A stretch of 64,000 nucleotides of DNA. Origin: DATLGB01 sp037724045 (lineage in GTDB: Bacteria; Actinomycetota; Thermoleophilia; Solirubrobacterales; Solirubrobacteraceae). The notes under the pieces were generated by a model. The model made no database searches. It was not told the DNA's origin and saw only the letters and a program-made list of their open reading frames with translations. The position numbers and the translations under genes were made by a program. This document shows positions 31,544-39,521 of this stretch, piece by piece. The first letter of the stretch is position 1. Every line of letters begins with the position of its first letter. Location: NCBI GenBank assembly GCA_037724045.1, contig JBBJOW010000001.1:1-64000 (forward strand), given 5' to 3'.

Positions 31544-32203
31544 GTGGAGGCGAGGAAACGAAGCTACGGGGACGTCTGCGGCGTCGCGCGTGCCCTGGAC
31601 CTGGTCGGAGAGCGCTGGAGCCTGATGATCGCCCGGGAGCTGCTGCTGGGTCCGAAGCGGTTCACCGACCTACGCACCGGCCTGCCGGCGATCGGCCCCG
31701 ACGTGCTCGCCCAGCGCCTGCGCGATCTGACCGGTGCGGGCCTGCTGGCCAAGCGGCAGCTGCCGCCCCCGAGCGCCGCGCAGGTCTACGAGCTCACGGA
31801 ACTCGGCGCGCGGCTCGAACCCGTCGTGATGGCCCTCGGCAACTTCGGCTCGCATCTCCCCATCGGCGCCGACTGTGCGATGACGATGAGCTTCGACGCT
31901 CACATTCTCTCCCTGCGCACGCTGTTCGCGGCCGACCGCGCAGAGGGCTTCTCCGCGCGCGTCGAGCTGCGCCTGGACGGCGGCCCGATCTACCGGGCGC
32001 GCGTCCACGAGGGCGACCTCGTGCTCGAGCAGGGCGGCTGGGACACGCCCGACACCGTCATCGAGGGCGACCCCGGCGAGCTGCTCGGCGTCGCCCACGG
32101 TCGCCTCGCCGTTGCAGACACCGGACTGCGCGTGACCGGCGACCGGGCGGTGGCCGAGCGCTTCCTGACCCTCTTCCCTCTCCCCGACCCCGCGCTCACG
32201 TAG
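31544..32203 (+). CDS. HxlR-family transcriptional regulator with SCP2-like tail
   Basis: 219 aa from GTG 31544. Winged helix of the HxlR type: RSYGDVCGVARALDLVGERWSLMIARELL and RFTDLRTGLPAIGPDVLAQRLRDL, with Cys 12 in the position that senses oxidants or aldehydes in some members. The C-terminal 100 residues (RVELRLDGGPIYRARVHEG ... TVIEGDPGELLGV) resemble an SCP2/sterol-carrier domain that may bind the inducer. Controls the divergent exporter by inference. Confidence 0.9.
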   Translation: MEARKRSYGDVCGVARALDLVGERWSLMIARELLLGPKRFTDLRTGLPAIGPDVLAQRLRDLTGAGLLAKRQLPPPSAAQVYELTELGARLEPVVMALGNFGSHLPIGADCAMTMSFDAHILSLRTLFAADRAEGFSARVELRLDGGPIYRARVHEGDLVLEQGGWDTPDTVIEGDPGELLGVAHGRLAVADTGLRVTGDRAVAERFLTLFPLPDPALT

Positions 32204-33683
32204 CGGTCTGCACCAAGGGCTCGGCCCGCAACGCAGCGACGACGGGCTGTGCCGTCCACTCGGCGGGCGGCTGCGCTCCGGTGGCGATCGGGGTCAGGCG
32301 GCCCCAGACGTCGAGCTCCCCGGCGGCGGTACGCAGCAGCAGCGGCTCTCCCGGAAGCGCGCTGAGCTCGGCGCCGGCGCGGACCGCCGCGCAGGCGACC
32401 GCGGCGCCCAGCACCCGGAGCGCCAGCCCGTCGAGGTCCTCGGCCGGCACGTCTGCGTCCGCGCCCGCGGCCGCCCGCAGAGGCTCACGCAGGTCGGCGA
32501 GTGCAGCCGCCGCCTCGCCGGCTTCGCCGAGCGTGCGGGAACCGAGCACCGCTCCGAACCGCTCGACGTCCTGCTGCAACACGGAGTGGTGCACCTCCGC
32601 CGCGTCCTGCCAGTCCGCGACCTCGAGCCCGCGCACCTCCTGGCCGAACTGGGTCTCGAGTAGCTGGCGCTCGAGCTCCGCGACGTCGTCGAGCAGCGTG
32701 ATGGCCGTCTTCTCCGGCTTGGACGGGACGCTCGGGTCCACGGGCACGCCGAGCGCCTCCAGGCGCTGGCCGAGCGTCGGATGGCTCGCATAGGGGTCTG
32801 GCTCCCCCGCCGCCATATCGCCCGGCACGGGTGTCTCCAGGACCCCGCTGATCGCGCGACCGGTCAGCATCCGCACCAGACCGGCCGAAAGTGGCGGCCG
32901 GCGGCGGCTCTGCAGCATGGGCACCACGTCCTCGTTCCAGAACATGTCCCACAACGGCGCGACGGCATTGATACGGCGCAGAGCGCGCCCGGCCGCGTCG
33001 GCGGACGTGACCCGTGCCGACAGCGCGTCGGCGGCGAACTCCTGCCGGCGGCTCACGGCGTTGGTGAGGCGCAGGAACAGCAGTGCGTAGCCACGAAACG
33101 GCCACGACAGCACGGAGCGCCGGAACCACGACTCGGAGCCGACGAGCTCGTGGACGGCCTTGAGCACCGCGACCCGCGTCCGCCAGATCCAGCTCGAGAA
33201 CCGCGTGTCGCCGGCGACGTAGTGGCCGTGCTCATGCGCTACCACGGCGCGGAGCTCGTCCTCGGCGAGGACGCTGACGAGCGGCAGGCCGAGCAGCATG
33301 ATCCGCTCGCCCCGGTGCTCGAGCACCGATGCGTTGACGTCGAGATCGAGGTAGACCTTCTCGGGCGGACGGTCGCCGACAGTGTGAGCGACCTCGTCGA
33401 GCAGCGCGCGCAGGCGCGGTTGTGCGTCCCGGCCGAGCTCCGGCCCCGGCGCGGCGAAGCGGGCTCGCTCCGGAACGATCGCGCGCAGGATCGCGATACC
33501 AGCACCGATCAAGGCAATGGCGACCCAGATGTTGCCTCTGCCTTCTGCGGCCCAGACGACGATCGGCAGGACGATCAGTCCAAGCGCGATCGCAACCGCA
33601 AGCGTGTAGAAGGCGACGGTCAGCGCGATCGCCAGAGCGATACGCGAGCGCAGAGAGGTCATGTCCGTATTCAACGGATTCAT
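32196..33683 (-). CDS. M48-family integral membrane metalloprotease
   Basis: 495 aa from ATG 33683. Two N-terminal membrane helices (about 15-70), zinc motif HEHGH at 150-154, third ligand in the SRRQEFAADALSARV region, and a long C-terminal region that may be regulatory (includes DPYASHPTLGQRLEALG, conserved in HtpX/Ste24-like proteases). Probably degrades membrane or secreted proteins. Its 3' end overlaps the HxlR gene by 8 bp. Confidence 0.9.
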   Translation of the reverse strand: MNPLNTDMTSLRSRIALAIALTVAFYTLAVAIALGLIVLPIVVWAAEGRGNIWVAIALIGAGIAILRAIVPERARFAAPGPELGRDAQPRLRALLDEVAHTVGDRPPEKVYLDLDVNASVLEHRGERIMLLGLPLVSVLAEDELRAVVAHEHGHYVAGDTRFSSWIWRTRVAVLKAVHELVGSESWFRRSVLSWPFRGYALLFLRLTNAVSRRQEFAADALSARVTSADAAGRALRRINAVAPLWDMFWNEDVVPMLQSRRRPPLSAGLVRMLTGRAISGVLETPVPGDMAAGEPDPYASHPTLGQRLEALGVPVDPSVPSKPEKTAITLLDDVAELERQLLETQFGQEVRGLEVADWQDAAEVHHSVLQQDVERFGAVLGSRTLGEAGEAAAALADLREPLRAAAGADADVPAEDLDGLALRVLGAAVACAAVRAGAELSALPGEPLLLRTAAGELDVWGRLTPIATGAQPPAEWTAQPVVAALRAEPLVQTAT

Positions 33684-33828
33684 AGACCCTGTTTCGGAGT
33701 GGGCCGGTCGGCGTACGGACGACCGGCCCGAGGTGAACGGGATCCGCGCAGCCTTCAAGCGGCGACCGTCGTAATTCGGTTGAGCGCGCAACTGACGTCG
33801 CGTCAGCCTCGATCCCGATCGCGGCCCC

Positions 33829-34090
33829 ATGGAGCACAACTACCGCAACTTGGGGCCCGAGATGGCCGGCGAGTTCCCGGGGCACGAGCGTCTTCCTGCG
33901 CATCGACGAGGACGTCTTTCACTCCTACTCGAGCTACGCCCGCGGCGCAGAGGACACGGCCAGCTCCTATCAGCTGCTCGACCTCACCCCGCTCGGCCGC
34001 CAGGAGGAGTGGGAGCAGCCCGCCGGTCGCGCGGACGCGGCCCGCTCGGCCCACCCGGGCTTTGAGATGCCCCCGACGGCAACGCCGTGA
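33829..34090 (+). pseudogene. DUF899 family gene remnant, frameshifted
   Basis: Only the C-terminal third survives. MEHNYRNLGPEMAGEFPG continues, after a one-base shift near 33880, as TSVFLRIDEDVFHSYSSYARG ... YQLLDLTPLGRQEEWEQP, the C-terminal signature of the thioredoxin-like DUF899 family. The N-terminal thioredoxin part is absent. Stop at 34088-34090. Confidence 0.72.
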
Positions 34091-34225
34091 CCTTCTGGGC
34101 CCCTCTGGTTCAGATTGACCGCATGGGCAGGGCTTTCGCGACCTTCCGGGCCGTAGCCTGACCAAGAAACGTTTGTTTGGGGCAGTGGCGCATCAAAACA
34201 GCCGTTTTTGGGTTCAAGGAGTCCT

Positions 34226-34969
34226 ATGCGCAAAACACTTGTCGCCCTTCTCGGGGCCATATCCCTTCTCGGTGCCTCCTCGGTGGCACTAGCGGTGACC
34301 ATCACAGGCACCGCTGGCAATGACACGATCATTGGCACCAACGCCTCGGACTCGTTGAGTGGCGTCGCCGGCGACGACACAATCTCGGGTCTCACTGGTG
34401 ACGACACGATCTCGGGCGGCATCGGTAACGACGTCCTTTTCGGTGAGGGCGCGTGCCCGCCGGAGTCCGGTCCGTCCGGCGCCTACTATTGCATCGGCGC
34501 AGCGCCCGGCGCGGACACCATCAACGGTAACGAAGGTGACGACCGCATCAGCGGCGGCGACGGCAATGACCGGCTCAACGGCAACGCCAACAATGACATC
34601 GTCAGCGGCGACGGCGGGAACGACAACATCAACGGCGACGCCCTCGACGACCGCGTTGATGGCGGCGCCGACGCCGACCGCGTCGACGGTGGTACGGGTC
34701 GGGACGTCGTCACGGGCGGCGGCGGAAACGACAGGGTCCTCGGTGGCGGCGCTAACGACACGGTCGCTGGCGGCGGCGGCAACGACAAGGTGTTCGGTGG
34801 CCCGAGCCGCGACAAGCTGTTCGGCAACGGCGGCAAGGACCGCGTCAGCGCCAACGACGGCAAGCCGGGCGACCGCGTCAGCTGCGGCAAGGGCAAGGAC
34901 AAGGCGATCATCGACCGCGGCGACAAGGTCTCCAGGGACTGCGAGACGGTCAGGCGCAAGAAGTCGTAG
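34226..34969 (+). CDS. Secreted protein with hemolysin-type calcium-binding repeats
   Basis: 247 aa, ribosome site AAGGAG 6 nt before ATG. Signal peptide 1-23 (SSVALA). Mature chain is almost wholly RTX nonapeptides of the form GGxGxDxhx (GGDGNDRLNG, GGGGNDRVLGG, GGGGNDKVFGG), about 14-16 units that fold as a calcium-stabilised beta-roll. An insert with two Cys (GACPPESGPSGAYYCIG) interrupts the early repeats, and the C-terminus has a Cys pair (VSCGKGKDK, RDCETV). With a Sec-type signal peptide it does not need the type I secretion that classic RTX toxins use. No effector domain. Confidence 0.9.
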   Translation: MRKTLVALLGAISLLGASSVALAVTITGTAGNDTIIGTNASDSLSGVAGDDTISGLTGDDTISGGIGNDVLFGEGACPPESGPSGAYYCIGAAPGADTINGNEGDDRISGGDGNDRLNGNANNDIVSGDGGNDNINGDALDDRVDGGADADRVDGGTGRDVVTGGGGNDRVLGGGANDTVAGGGGNDKVFGGPSRDKLFGNGGKDRVSANDGKPGDRVSCGKGKDKAIIDRGDKVSRDCETVRRKKS

Positions 34970-34975
34970 TCGAGC

Positions 34976-35009
34976 AGGCCCCGCCGGTCGATGTGCGACC
35001 GCGGGGCCT
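34976..35009 (+). terminator. Terminator hairpin after the calcium-binding protein
   Basis: AGGCCCCGCCGGTCG pairs with CGACCGCGGGGCCT around a 5-nt loop with one bulged base, giving a stem of about 14 bp immediately after the stop codon. No T-run follows, as usual for high-GC actinobacteria. The rest of the 202-bp gap to the ABC genes shows no gene. Confidence 0.6.
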
Positions 35010-35171
35010 CCTCCGCCGCGGGGATGAAGGTCCAGAAGGCATGGGAGACGGTTCTCGGCGGCGGCCTCCACCGGCCGTCGAGCGTGAACTGGAGCGCCTG
35101 GTTGCGCGCCGCAACACCGGGACCACGCGTGAGCATCACGAGCACTGAAACCGGCTCGTAGGCTCAAGCGC

Positions 35172-36134
35172 GTGTCCTCCCCTGCAGTCTCCGTTGAGTC
35201 TCTCGTGCGCGAGTTCAAGGGCGGCATCCGCGCCGTCGACGGGCTCGACCTCCAGGTCGCGGAGGGCGAGATCTACGGCTTCCTCGGACCCAACGGCGCC
35301 GGCAAGACCACCACGGTGCGCATCCTCACCACGCTGCTGCGCCCGACCAGCGGCAGCGCGCGGGTCGCGGGCCACGACGTCGTCTCCGAAGCCGACAAGG
35401 TGCGACGCTCGATCGGCGTCGCGCTCCAGGAGGCCGCCATCGACCCGCTCATGACCGGGCGCGAACTGCTGCAGATGCAAGGCGCGCTGCACGGGCTCAA
35501 GCGCCCCGCCGCACGTGAGCGCGGGACGACGCTGCTCGAGCGCGTCGGGCTCGTCGAGGCCGCCGACCGGCGGGTGGGGGGCTACTCGGGCGGCATGCGC
35601 CGCCGGCTGGACCTCGCGCTCGCGCTCGTGCACCGTCCCGACGTGCTCTTCCTCGACGAGCCGACCACCGGCCTCGACATCACGAGCCGGACCGCGCTGT
35701 GGCGCGAGGTCCGTGCGCTCAACGACGAGGGCACGACCGTCTTTCTCACCACCCAGTACCTCGAGGAGGCCGAGCAGCTAGCCGACCGCGTCGGCATCAT
35801 CGCCGGCGGCGGGCTCGTCGCCGAGGGCACGCCGGCCGACCTCAAGGGCCGAGTCGGCAAGCCCACCGTGCACGTGCTCGTCGGCAGTGCCGAGGCCGCG
35901 GCGCGCGCCCGGACCGCGCTCGGCCGGCTCGGTGAGGTCCAGGCCGAGGACCGGGCGATCCCCGGCCTCGTCGCCCTGCCCGCCCCCGACGGCAACGGCT
36001 CGCTGGCCCCGGTGGTGCGCGTCCTCGACGAGGAGCACATCGAGGTCGAGTCGATCGAGGTCAAGAGCCCGACGCTCGACGACGTCTTCCTCGCCGTCAC
36101 GGGCACCAAGCTCGAGGGCGCCGACGGTGATTGA
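35172..36134 (+). CDS. DrrA-like ABC exporter ATPase
   Basis: 320 aa from GTG 35172. Walker A GPNGAGKTT, ABC signature YSGGMRRRLDLA, Walker B VLFLDEPTTGLD, H-loop replaced by Gln in LTTQYLEEAE, as in daunorubicin-resistance DrrA. C-terminal domain after about 225 (VHVLVGSAEAAARA) is typical of the DrrA group. It energises export with the two permeases downstream; overlaps the first by 8 bp. Confidence 0.94.
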   Translation: MSSPAVSVESLVREFKGGIRAVDGLDLQVAEGEIYGFLGPNGAGKTTTVRILTTLLRPTSGSARVAGHDVVSEADKVRRSIGVALQEAAIDPLMTGRELLQMQGALHGLKRPAARERGTTLLERVGLVEAADRRVGGYSGGMRRRLDLALALVHRPDVLFLDEPTTGLDITSRTALWREVRALNDEGTTVFLTTQYLEEAEQLADRVGIIAGGGLVAEGTPADLKGRVGKPTVHVLVGSAEAAARARTALGRLGEVQAEDRAIPGLVALPAPDGNGSLAPVVRVLDEEHIEVESIEVKSPTLDDVFLAVTGTKLEGADGD

Positions 36135-36912
36135 TTACGCCCCGGTGGGGCGGGTTCTCGTCGCCCTGAGCAAGCGGTCGGTGAGCACGCAGTTCCGGCG
36201 GGCGCAGCTGGTCATGCCGACCTTCGTGCTGCCGCTGATGCTGATGGCCGTGATCACGAGCGGGACGGGCGCCGCGCGCGACCTGCCGGGGTACCCGACG
36301 GTCGACTCCTACCTGTCGTTCATCATCGCCGGCTCGATCATCCAGGGCGCGCTGCTCGCCGGGCTGACGACCGGGATCGCGCTGGCCTCGGACATCGAGT
36401 CGGGCTTCTTCGACCGGCTGCTGGCCGCGCCGGTGCCGCGCTCGACGCTGGTCCTCGGGCGCCTGAGCGGAACGGTCGTGCTCGGCGTCATCCAGTCGGC
36501 GTTCTTTCTCGCGGTCGCCTTCGTCTTCGGCGCGAGCTATCCAGGCGGTCCCCTCGCCATCCTGGCCACCATCTGCCTGGCTGCGCTGACCGCCGCCGGC
36601 ATCGGCGGTCTCGCTGCGGCGATCGCGCTGCGGACCGGTTCGCTGTCGCTGATGCAGTCCATCTTCCCGTTCGTCTTCGTGCTGCTCTTCACCGCGCCCG
36701 CGTTCTTCCCGCGCGAGCTGCTCACGGACACGCTGCGCGACGTCGCGGTCTACAACCCGCTCACCTACGTGGTCGAGGGCGCCCGCGGTCTGCTCGGTGG
36801 CAACCGCGAGCTCGGCGATCCCTGGCTCGGCCTCGCTGCGGCGGTCGGGCTGGTGATCGCCACCACGGTGCTGGCGACGGCGGCGCTGCAGGAGCGGTTG
36901 AGAAGGACCTGA
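36127..36912 (+). CDS. ABC-2 exporter permease, first subunit
   Basis: 261 aa from GTG 36127. Six membrane helices, with the ABC-2 family region FDRLLAAPVPRSTLVLGRL between helices 2 and 3 and YNPLTYVVEGARGLLGG near the end, as in DrrB. Pairs with the next gene to form the membrane pore. Overlaps both neighbours (8 bp and 1 bp), so stoichiometry is probably set by coupling. Confidence 0.92.
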   Translation: MIDYAPVGRVLVALSKRSVSTQFRRAQLVMPTFVLPLMLMAVITSGTGAARDLPGYPTVDSYLSFIIAGSIIQGALLAGLTTGIALASDIESGFFDRLLAAPVPRSTLVLGRLSGTVVLGVIQSAFFLAVAFVFGASYPGGPLAILATICLAALTAAGIGGLAAAIALRTGSLSLMQSIFPFVFVLLFTAPAFFPRELLTDTLRDVAVYNPLTYVVEGARGLLGGNRELGDPWLGLAAAVGLVIATTVLATAALQERLRRT

Positions 36913-37685
36913 TGATCGCCGCCTGGCCGCTCACCCTCGCGTTGTGGCGCCGCTCGCTCAACGAGGTCACGCGCGTGCGCGGGGCACTGCTGCCGGCGAC
37001 GATCGCACCGCTCGTCTTCCTGCTCGGGATGAGCGGGCAGTTCGGCAGTCTCACTGACCTCGAGGGCTTCCCGACGGACTCCTACCTGTCGTGGATAGTG
37101 CCGCTCTCGTGCCTCCAGGGCGCGGGCTTCGCCGGCGCGGCCACGGGCGTCAACCTCGCGCGCGACATCGAGCAGGGCTGGTTCGACCGCATGCTCGTCT
37201 CCCCCGTCCCCCGCGGCGTGCTGATCCTCGGACCGATCCTCGGCGCGGTCAGCCGCGCCATGGTGCCCGTCACGGTCGTGCTCATCGTCGGCCTGGCGAT
37301 CGGGGCGGAGCTGACCGGCGGCGTCCTCGGCGTGGTCTCGCTGTACGTGGCCTCGGCCGGCTTCTGCGCGGTGGCGGCGCTGTTCGGCGTCTTCGTCGCC
37401 GTCACGCTGCGCACGCAGCAGGCCGGCCCGCTCATGCAGCAGGGCGTCTTCCTCGGGGTCTTCCTCTCCACCGCCTACACGCCCGAGGTGCTCCTGCGCG
37501 GGTGGCTGGCGGACGTCGCCCACCTCAACCCGGTCACCCAGATCCTCGAGTTCGGCCGTCAGGCGACCGTCGAGGGCATCGAACCGAGCTTCGCGAGCAC
37601 CTGGCCGGGACTGGCGGCACTGGCAGGCATGGGCGTCGTCCTCGGGTTTCTCGCCATGTTCGGCCTGCACCGGATGAACCGCTGA
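36912..37685 (+). CDS. ABC-2 exporter permease, second subunit
   Basis: 257 aa, same fold as the upstream permease (FDRMLVSPVPRGVLILGPI, LNPVTQILEFGR). Two distinct ABC-2 permeases with one ATPase implies a heterodimeric pore. Cargo is unknown: drug, lipid or glycan. Its stop overlaps the ATG of the SUI1 gene (TGATG), so that translation factor gene rides on the exporter transcript. Confidence 0.92.
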   Translation: MIAAWPLTLALWRRSLNEVTRVRGALLPATIAPLVFLLGMSGQFGSLTDLEGFPTDSYLSWIVPLSCLQGAGFAGAATGVNLARDIEQGWFDRMLVSPVPRGVLILGPILGAVSRAMVPVTVVLIVGLAIGAELTGGVLGVVSLYVASAGFCAVAALFGVFVAVTLRTQQAGPLMQQGVFLGVFLSTAYTPEVLLRGWLADVAHLNPVTQILEFGRQATVEGIEPSFASTWPGLAALAGMGVVLGFLAMFGLHRMNR

Positions 37686-38044
37686 TGTCCTCCCGTCGCG
37701 TCGTCTACTCCACCTCCGACGGGGATCTGCGCAAGGCGCGCGACCCGCGCGAGCGCGAGCGGCTCACGGCGGAGCGAAGCGGTGGCGAGGGCGCAGCCCG
37801 AGACCGGAGGAAGGTGCGCGTGCGGCGCGAGGTCGGCGGCCGCCGCGGCAAGACGGTGACCACGGTGACCGGCGTGCCCGTGAAGAACGACGAGCTCAAG
37901 CTGCTCGCGGGGAGGCTCAAGAAGCGCTGCGGCGTCGGCGGGGCGGTCAAGGACGGCGTCATCGAGCTGCAGGGCGACCACCGCGAGGCCGTCGTCGAGC
38001 TTCTTCGCGCGGAGGGCTTCATCACGGTCCTCGCCGGCGGGTAG
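37685..38044 (+). CDS. SUI1/YciH-type translation initiation factor
   Basis: 119 aa. An N-terminal basic linker is followed by the SUI1 domain (about 40-119): KTVTTVTGVPVKNDELKLLAGRLKKRCGVGGAVKDG and IELQGDHREAVVELLRAEGF. This is the bacterial eIF1-like fold; in E. coli YciH can influence start-site fidelity. Only the coupling to the ABC operon is notable. Confidence 0.92.
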   Translation: MSSRRVVYSTSDGDLRKARDPRERERLTAERSGGEGAARDRRKVRVRREVGGRRGKTVTTVTGVPVKNDELKLLAGRLKKRCGVGGAVKDGVIELQGDHREAVVELLRAEGFITVLAGG

Positions 38045-38054
38045 GGTCGCGCCG

Positions 38055-38587
38055 ATGACGTTCCATCTCGCGCAGCCGAATTTCGGCCGGACCAGGGGTC
38101 CCTTGGACTCGCCGCAGCTCGCGCCCTTCATGGACGCGCTCGTTGCCGTCAACGCGAACGCGGACTCCGCGCCCGGCTTCGTCTGGCGCCTGCAGACCGA
38201 GGAGGGCGACGCAACCGCGCTGCCGTCCTTCGACCGTAACTGGGGGTTGAGACCGCGAAGCGTCTGTAAGGGGGCGAAGCCCCCTTGGGTCAATCTGTCC
38301 GTCTGGGAGTCGCTGGAGGCGCTGCGCGACTTCGTCTTCCGCGACCCGGCCCACCTGGCCATCATGCGCCGGCGACGCGAGTTCTTCGACAAGGTCGACC
38401 TCGTCAACGCGCTCTGGTGAGTGCCCGCCGGCCATCTCCCGTCGCTGGAGGAGACGAGGAGCGCTACGCGCACCTGCAGGCGCACGGCCCGACCCCGCAC
38501 GCCTTCGGCTTCCAGCGCCACTTCCTCCCGCCGGACGCCGACACAGAGGACGCGATCACCGGCGATGGCGACCTCTGCCCCGCCTAG
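38055..38587 (+). pseudogene. DUF3291 gene broken by nonsense mutation and frameshift
   Basis: The first 121 codons read as DUF3291 (FHLAQPNFGRTRGPLDSP, VNLSVWESLEALRDFVFRD, MRRRREFFD) but stop at TGA (38418-38420), where homologues have a second Trp (codon TGG). Beyond the stop the protein continues VPAGHLPSLEE and, after a one-base shift, DEERYAHLQAHGPTPHAFGFQ, ending at TAG 38585-38587. An in-frame palindromic insert (38247-38293) adds about 16 residues in the middle. Three separate lesions mark a decaying gene. Confidence 0.78.
38247..38293. repeat. Palindromic mini-element inserted in DUF3291
   Basis: Outer arms TTGA..CC and GGGTCAA enclose two hairpins that share a GCGAAGC turn: GACCGCGAAGCGTC and the perfect AAGGGGGCGAAGCCCCCTT (38268-38286). 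It splits a conserved family block and keeps the frame, encoding roughly NWGLRPRSVCKGAKPPW. This resembles REP-type or Rickettsia palindromic elements that insert in coding sequence. Confidence 0.55.
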
Positions 38588-38811
38588 GCGGTGCTGTTTG
38601 AGACGTTCCGCGTGTCCTCGGGAACGCGCTTGATCGACGTCGTATCGATTCTGCCTCGTGCCATGTCCTTGGGCATGACGACTGGAACGCCAGAGGGATC
38701 GTCGATGTATTCGGCCGAATGGAGCTGAGTGCCGAACGGCCCGGTCTTGATGAAGCCGCCCGCAGCACCGACGAGCTCACCGAGAATGGTCTCCCGCCAA
38801 TCGTTCGTCAC
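38584..38811 (-). pseudogene. hsdS: HsdS N-terminal fragment (type I restriction specificity subunit)
   Basis: 75 codons from GTG at 38811: WRETILGELVGAAGGFIKTG, then PFGTQLHSAEYIDD and VPVVMPKDMARGRIDTTSI. This is the start of the first target-recognition domain of HsdS (full length about 400 aa). It ends at a stop that shares a CTAG with the convergent DUF3291 remnant. The rest is missing, so sequence recognition is lost. Confidence 0.75.
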
Positions 38812-39032
38812 GCGCTCTCGTCCGTCACGACATCCATCAGCTCTCGCGCGAAGTATCTCCGCTGCCCGCGGATGCCGGCCGCACCCTCGGTCAGGACCCC
38901 CGCGCCCTCGAGCTGGCGCAGGAGCCGGAGGGCGGTTGGGCGGGTCACGGCGAGCCGGTCCTCGACGAGGCGCGTCGTGACGATGGGGTTCTCGCAGACC
39001 AAGTCGACGAGGCGCATCGCGTTGGCGGCGAC
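38808..39032 (-). pseudogene. C-terminal fragment of a Fic-family protein
   Basis: About 74 codons: NAMRLVDLVCENPIV, TTRLVEDRLAVTRPTALRLLRQLE and a short tail. This is the winged-helix C-terminus that follows the Fic AMPylation domain in many type-I-RM-linked Fic proteins. A TAG lies directly upstream (39033-39035), and the catalytic HxFx(D/E)GNGR motif is absent. Its stop overlaps the hsdS start (GTGA), preserving the old operon order. Confidence 0.65.
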
Positions 39033-39108
39033 CTAAAGACTAACCGTCTCTAACGCAAGGTGCAGGTAACGTTAGAGTCCGAGCCTGACCAGAACGACCG
39101 CGTGCTGG

Positions 39109-39268
39109 TCAGCGTGAGGTGAGCTGCGTGAGCACGCTGTCGAGTCCCGCCTCGAGCTGCGCCGCGCATGCCGCCAGCTCCCCGCAGCTCGAGGTGGGCG
39201 GCCGCGAGCTTCTCCTCGAACACCTCGTCGTCGAGATCCTCGACCTCCGTGCCGACGTAGCGGCCGCT
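39109..39268 (-). pseudogene. hsdM: HsdM C-terminal remnant, frameshifted
   Basis: SGRYVGTEVEDLDDEVFEEK matches the C-terminal GRYVG-type end of type I methyltransferase subunits. After a one-base shift it continues ELAACAAQLEAGLDSVLTQL to a stop at 39109-39111. With the Fic and HsdS pieces this gives the order hsdM-fic-hsdS on the minus strand, all reduced to scraps. Confidence 0.5.
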
Positions 39269-39446
39269 CGCCGTCTTCAAGGCCATGTTCGACCGCACGC
39301 GCGACTGGGCCGACATCGAGGCCATGCTGGCCGCCGGCACGGTCGACCTCGACTCCGTCCGGGCGGCGCTGCACTCCATGCTCGCTGCCGACGACGAGCG
39401 CTTCGCGCGCTTGGACGACTCCGAGCGACGCGCGAAGTGCGGGTGA
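39261..39446 (+). pseudogene. Relict nucleotidyltransferase 3' end
   Basis: RPLAVFKAMFDRTRDWADIE and AMLAAGTVDLDSVRAALHSM correspond to the last 60 residues of the intact gene at 23148-23687 (LAVFKAMFDRTKDWADIE), with high identity at DNA level too. A TAG precedes it in frame. The catalytic half is gone. Confidence 0.75.
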
Positions 39447-39472
39447 GGAGCGGCCGGGCTGTTCATCAAGCC

Positions 39473-39499
39473 GAAACGATGTGGCCCCTGAGGGGAAAC
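39473..39499 (+). promoter_or_regulatory. GlnR-like box before the nitrate reductase
   Basis: GAAAC at 39473-39477 and 39495-39499, exactly two helical turns (22 bp) apart, with GCCCC in the middle position. It matches the 11-bp rhythm of actinobacterial GlnR sites (gTnAC-n6-GaAAC). It lies only 22 nt before the GTG start, close for an activator. Confidence 0.45.
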
Positions 39500-39521
39500 G
39501 GGCGTCGCGGAGGATGCTCGG

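Noticed and set aside
34976..35009. Riboswitch upstream of the ABC exporter
   Set aside because: A single long stem directly after a stop codon, with no conserved loop, is better explained as a terminator.
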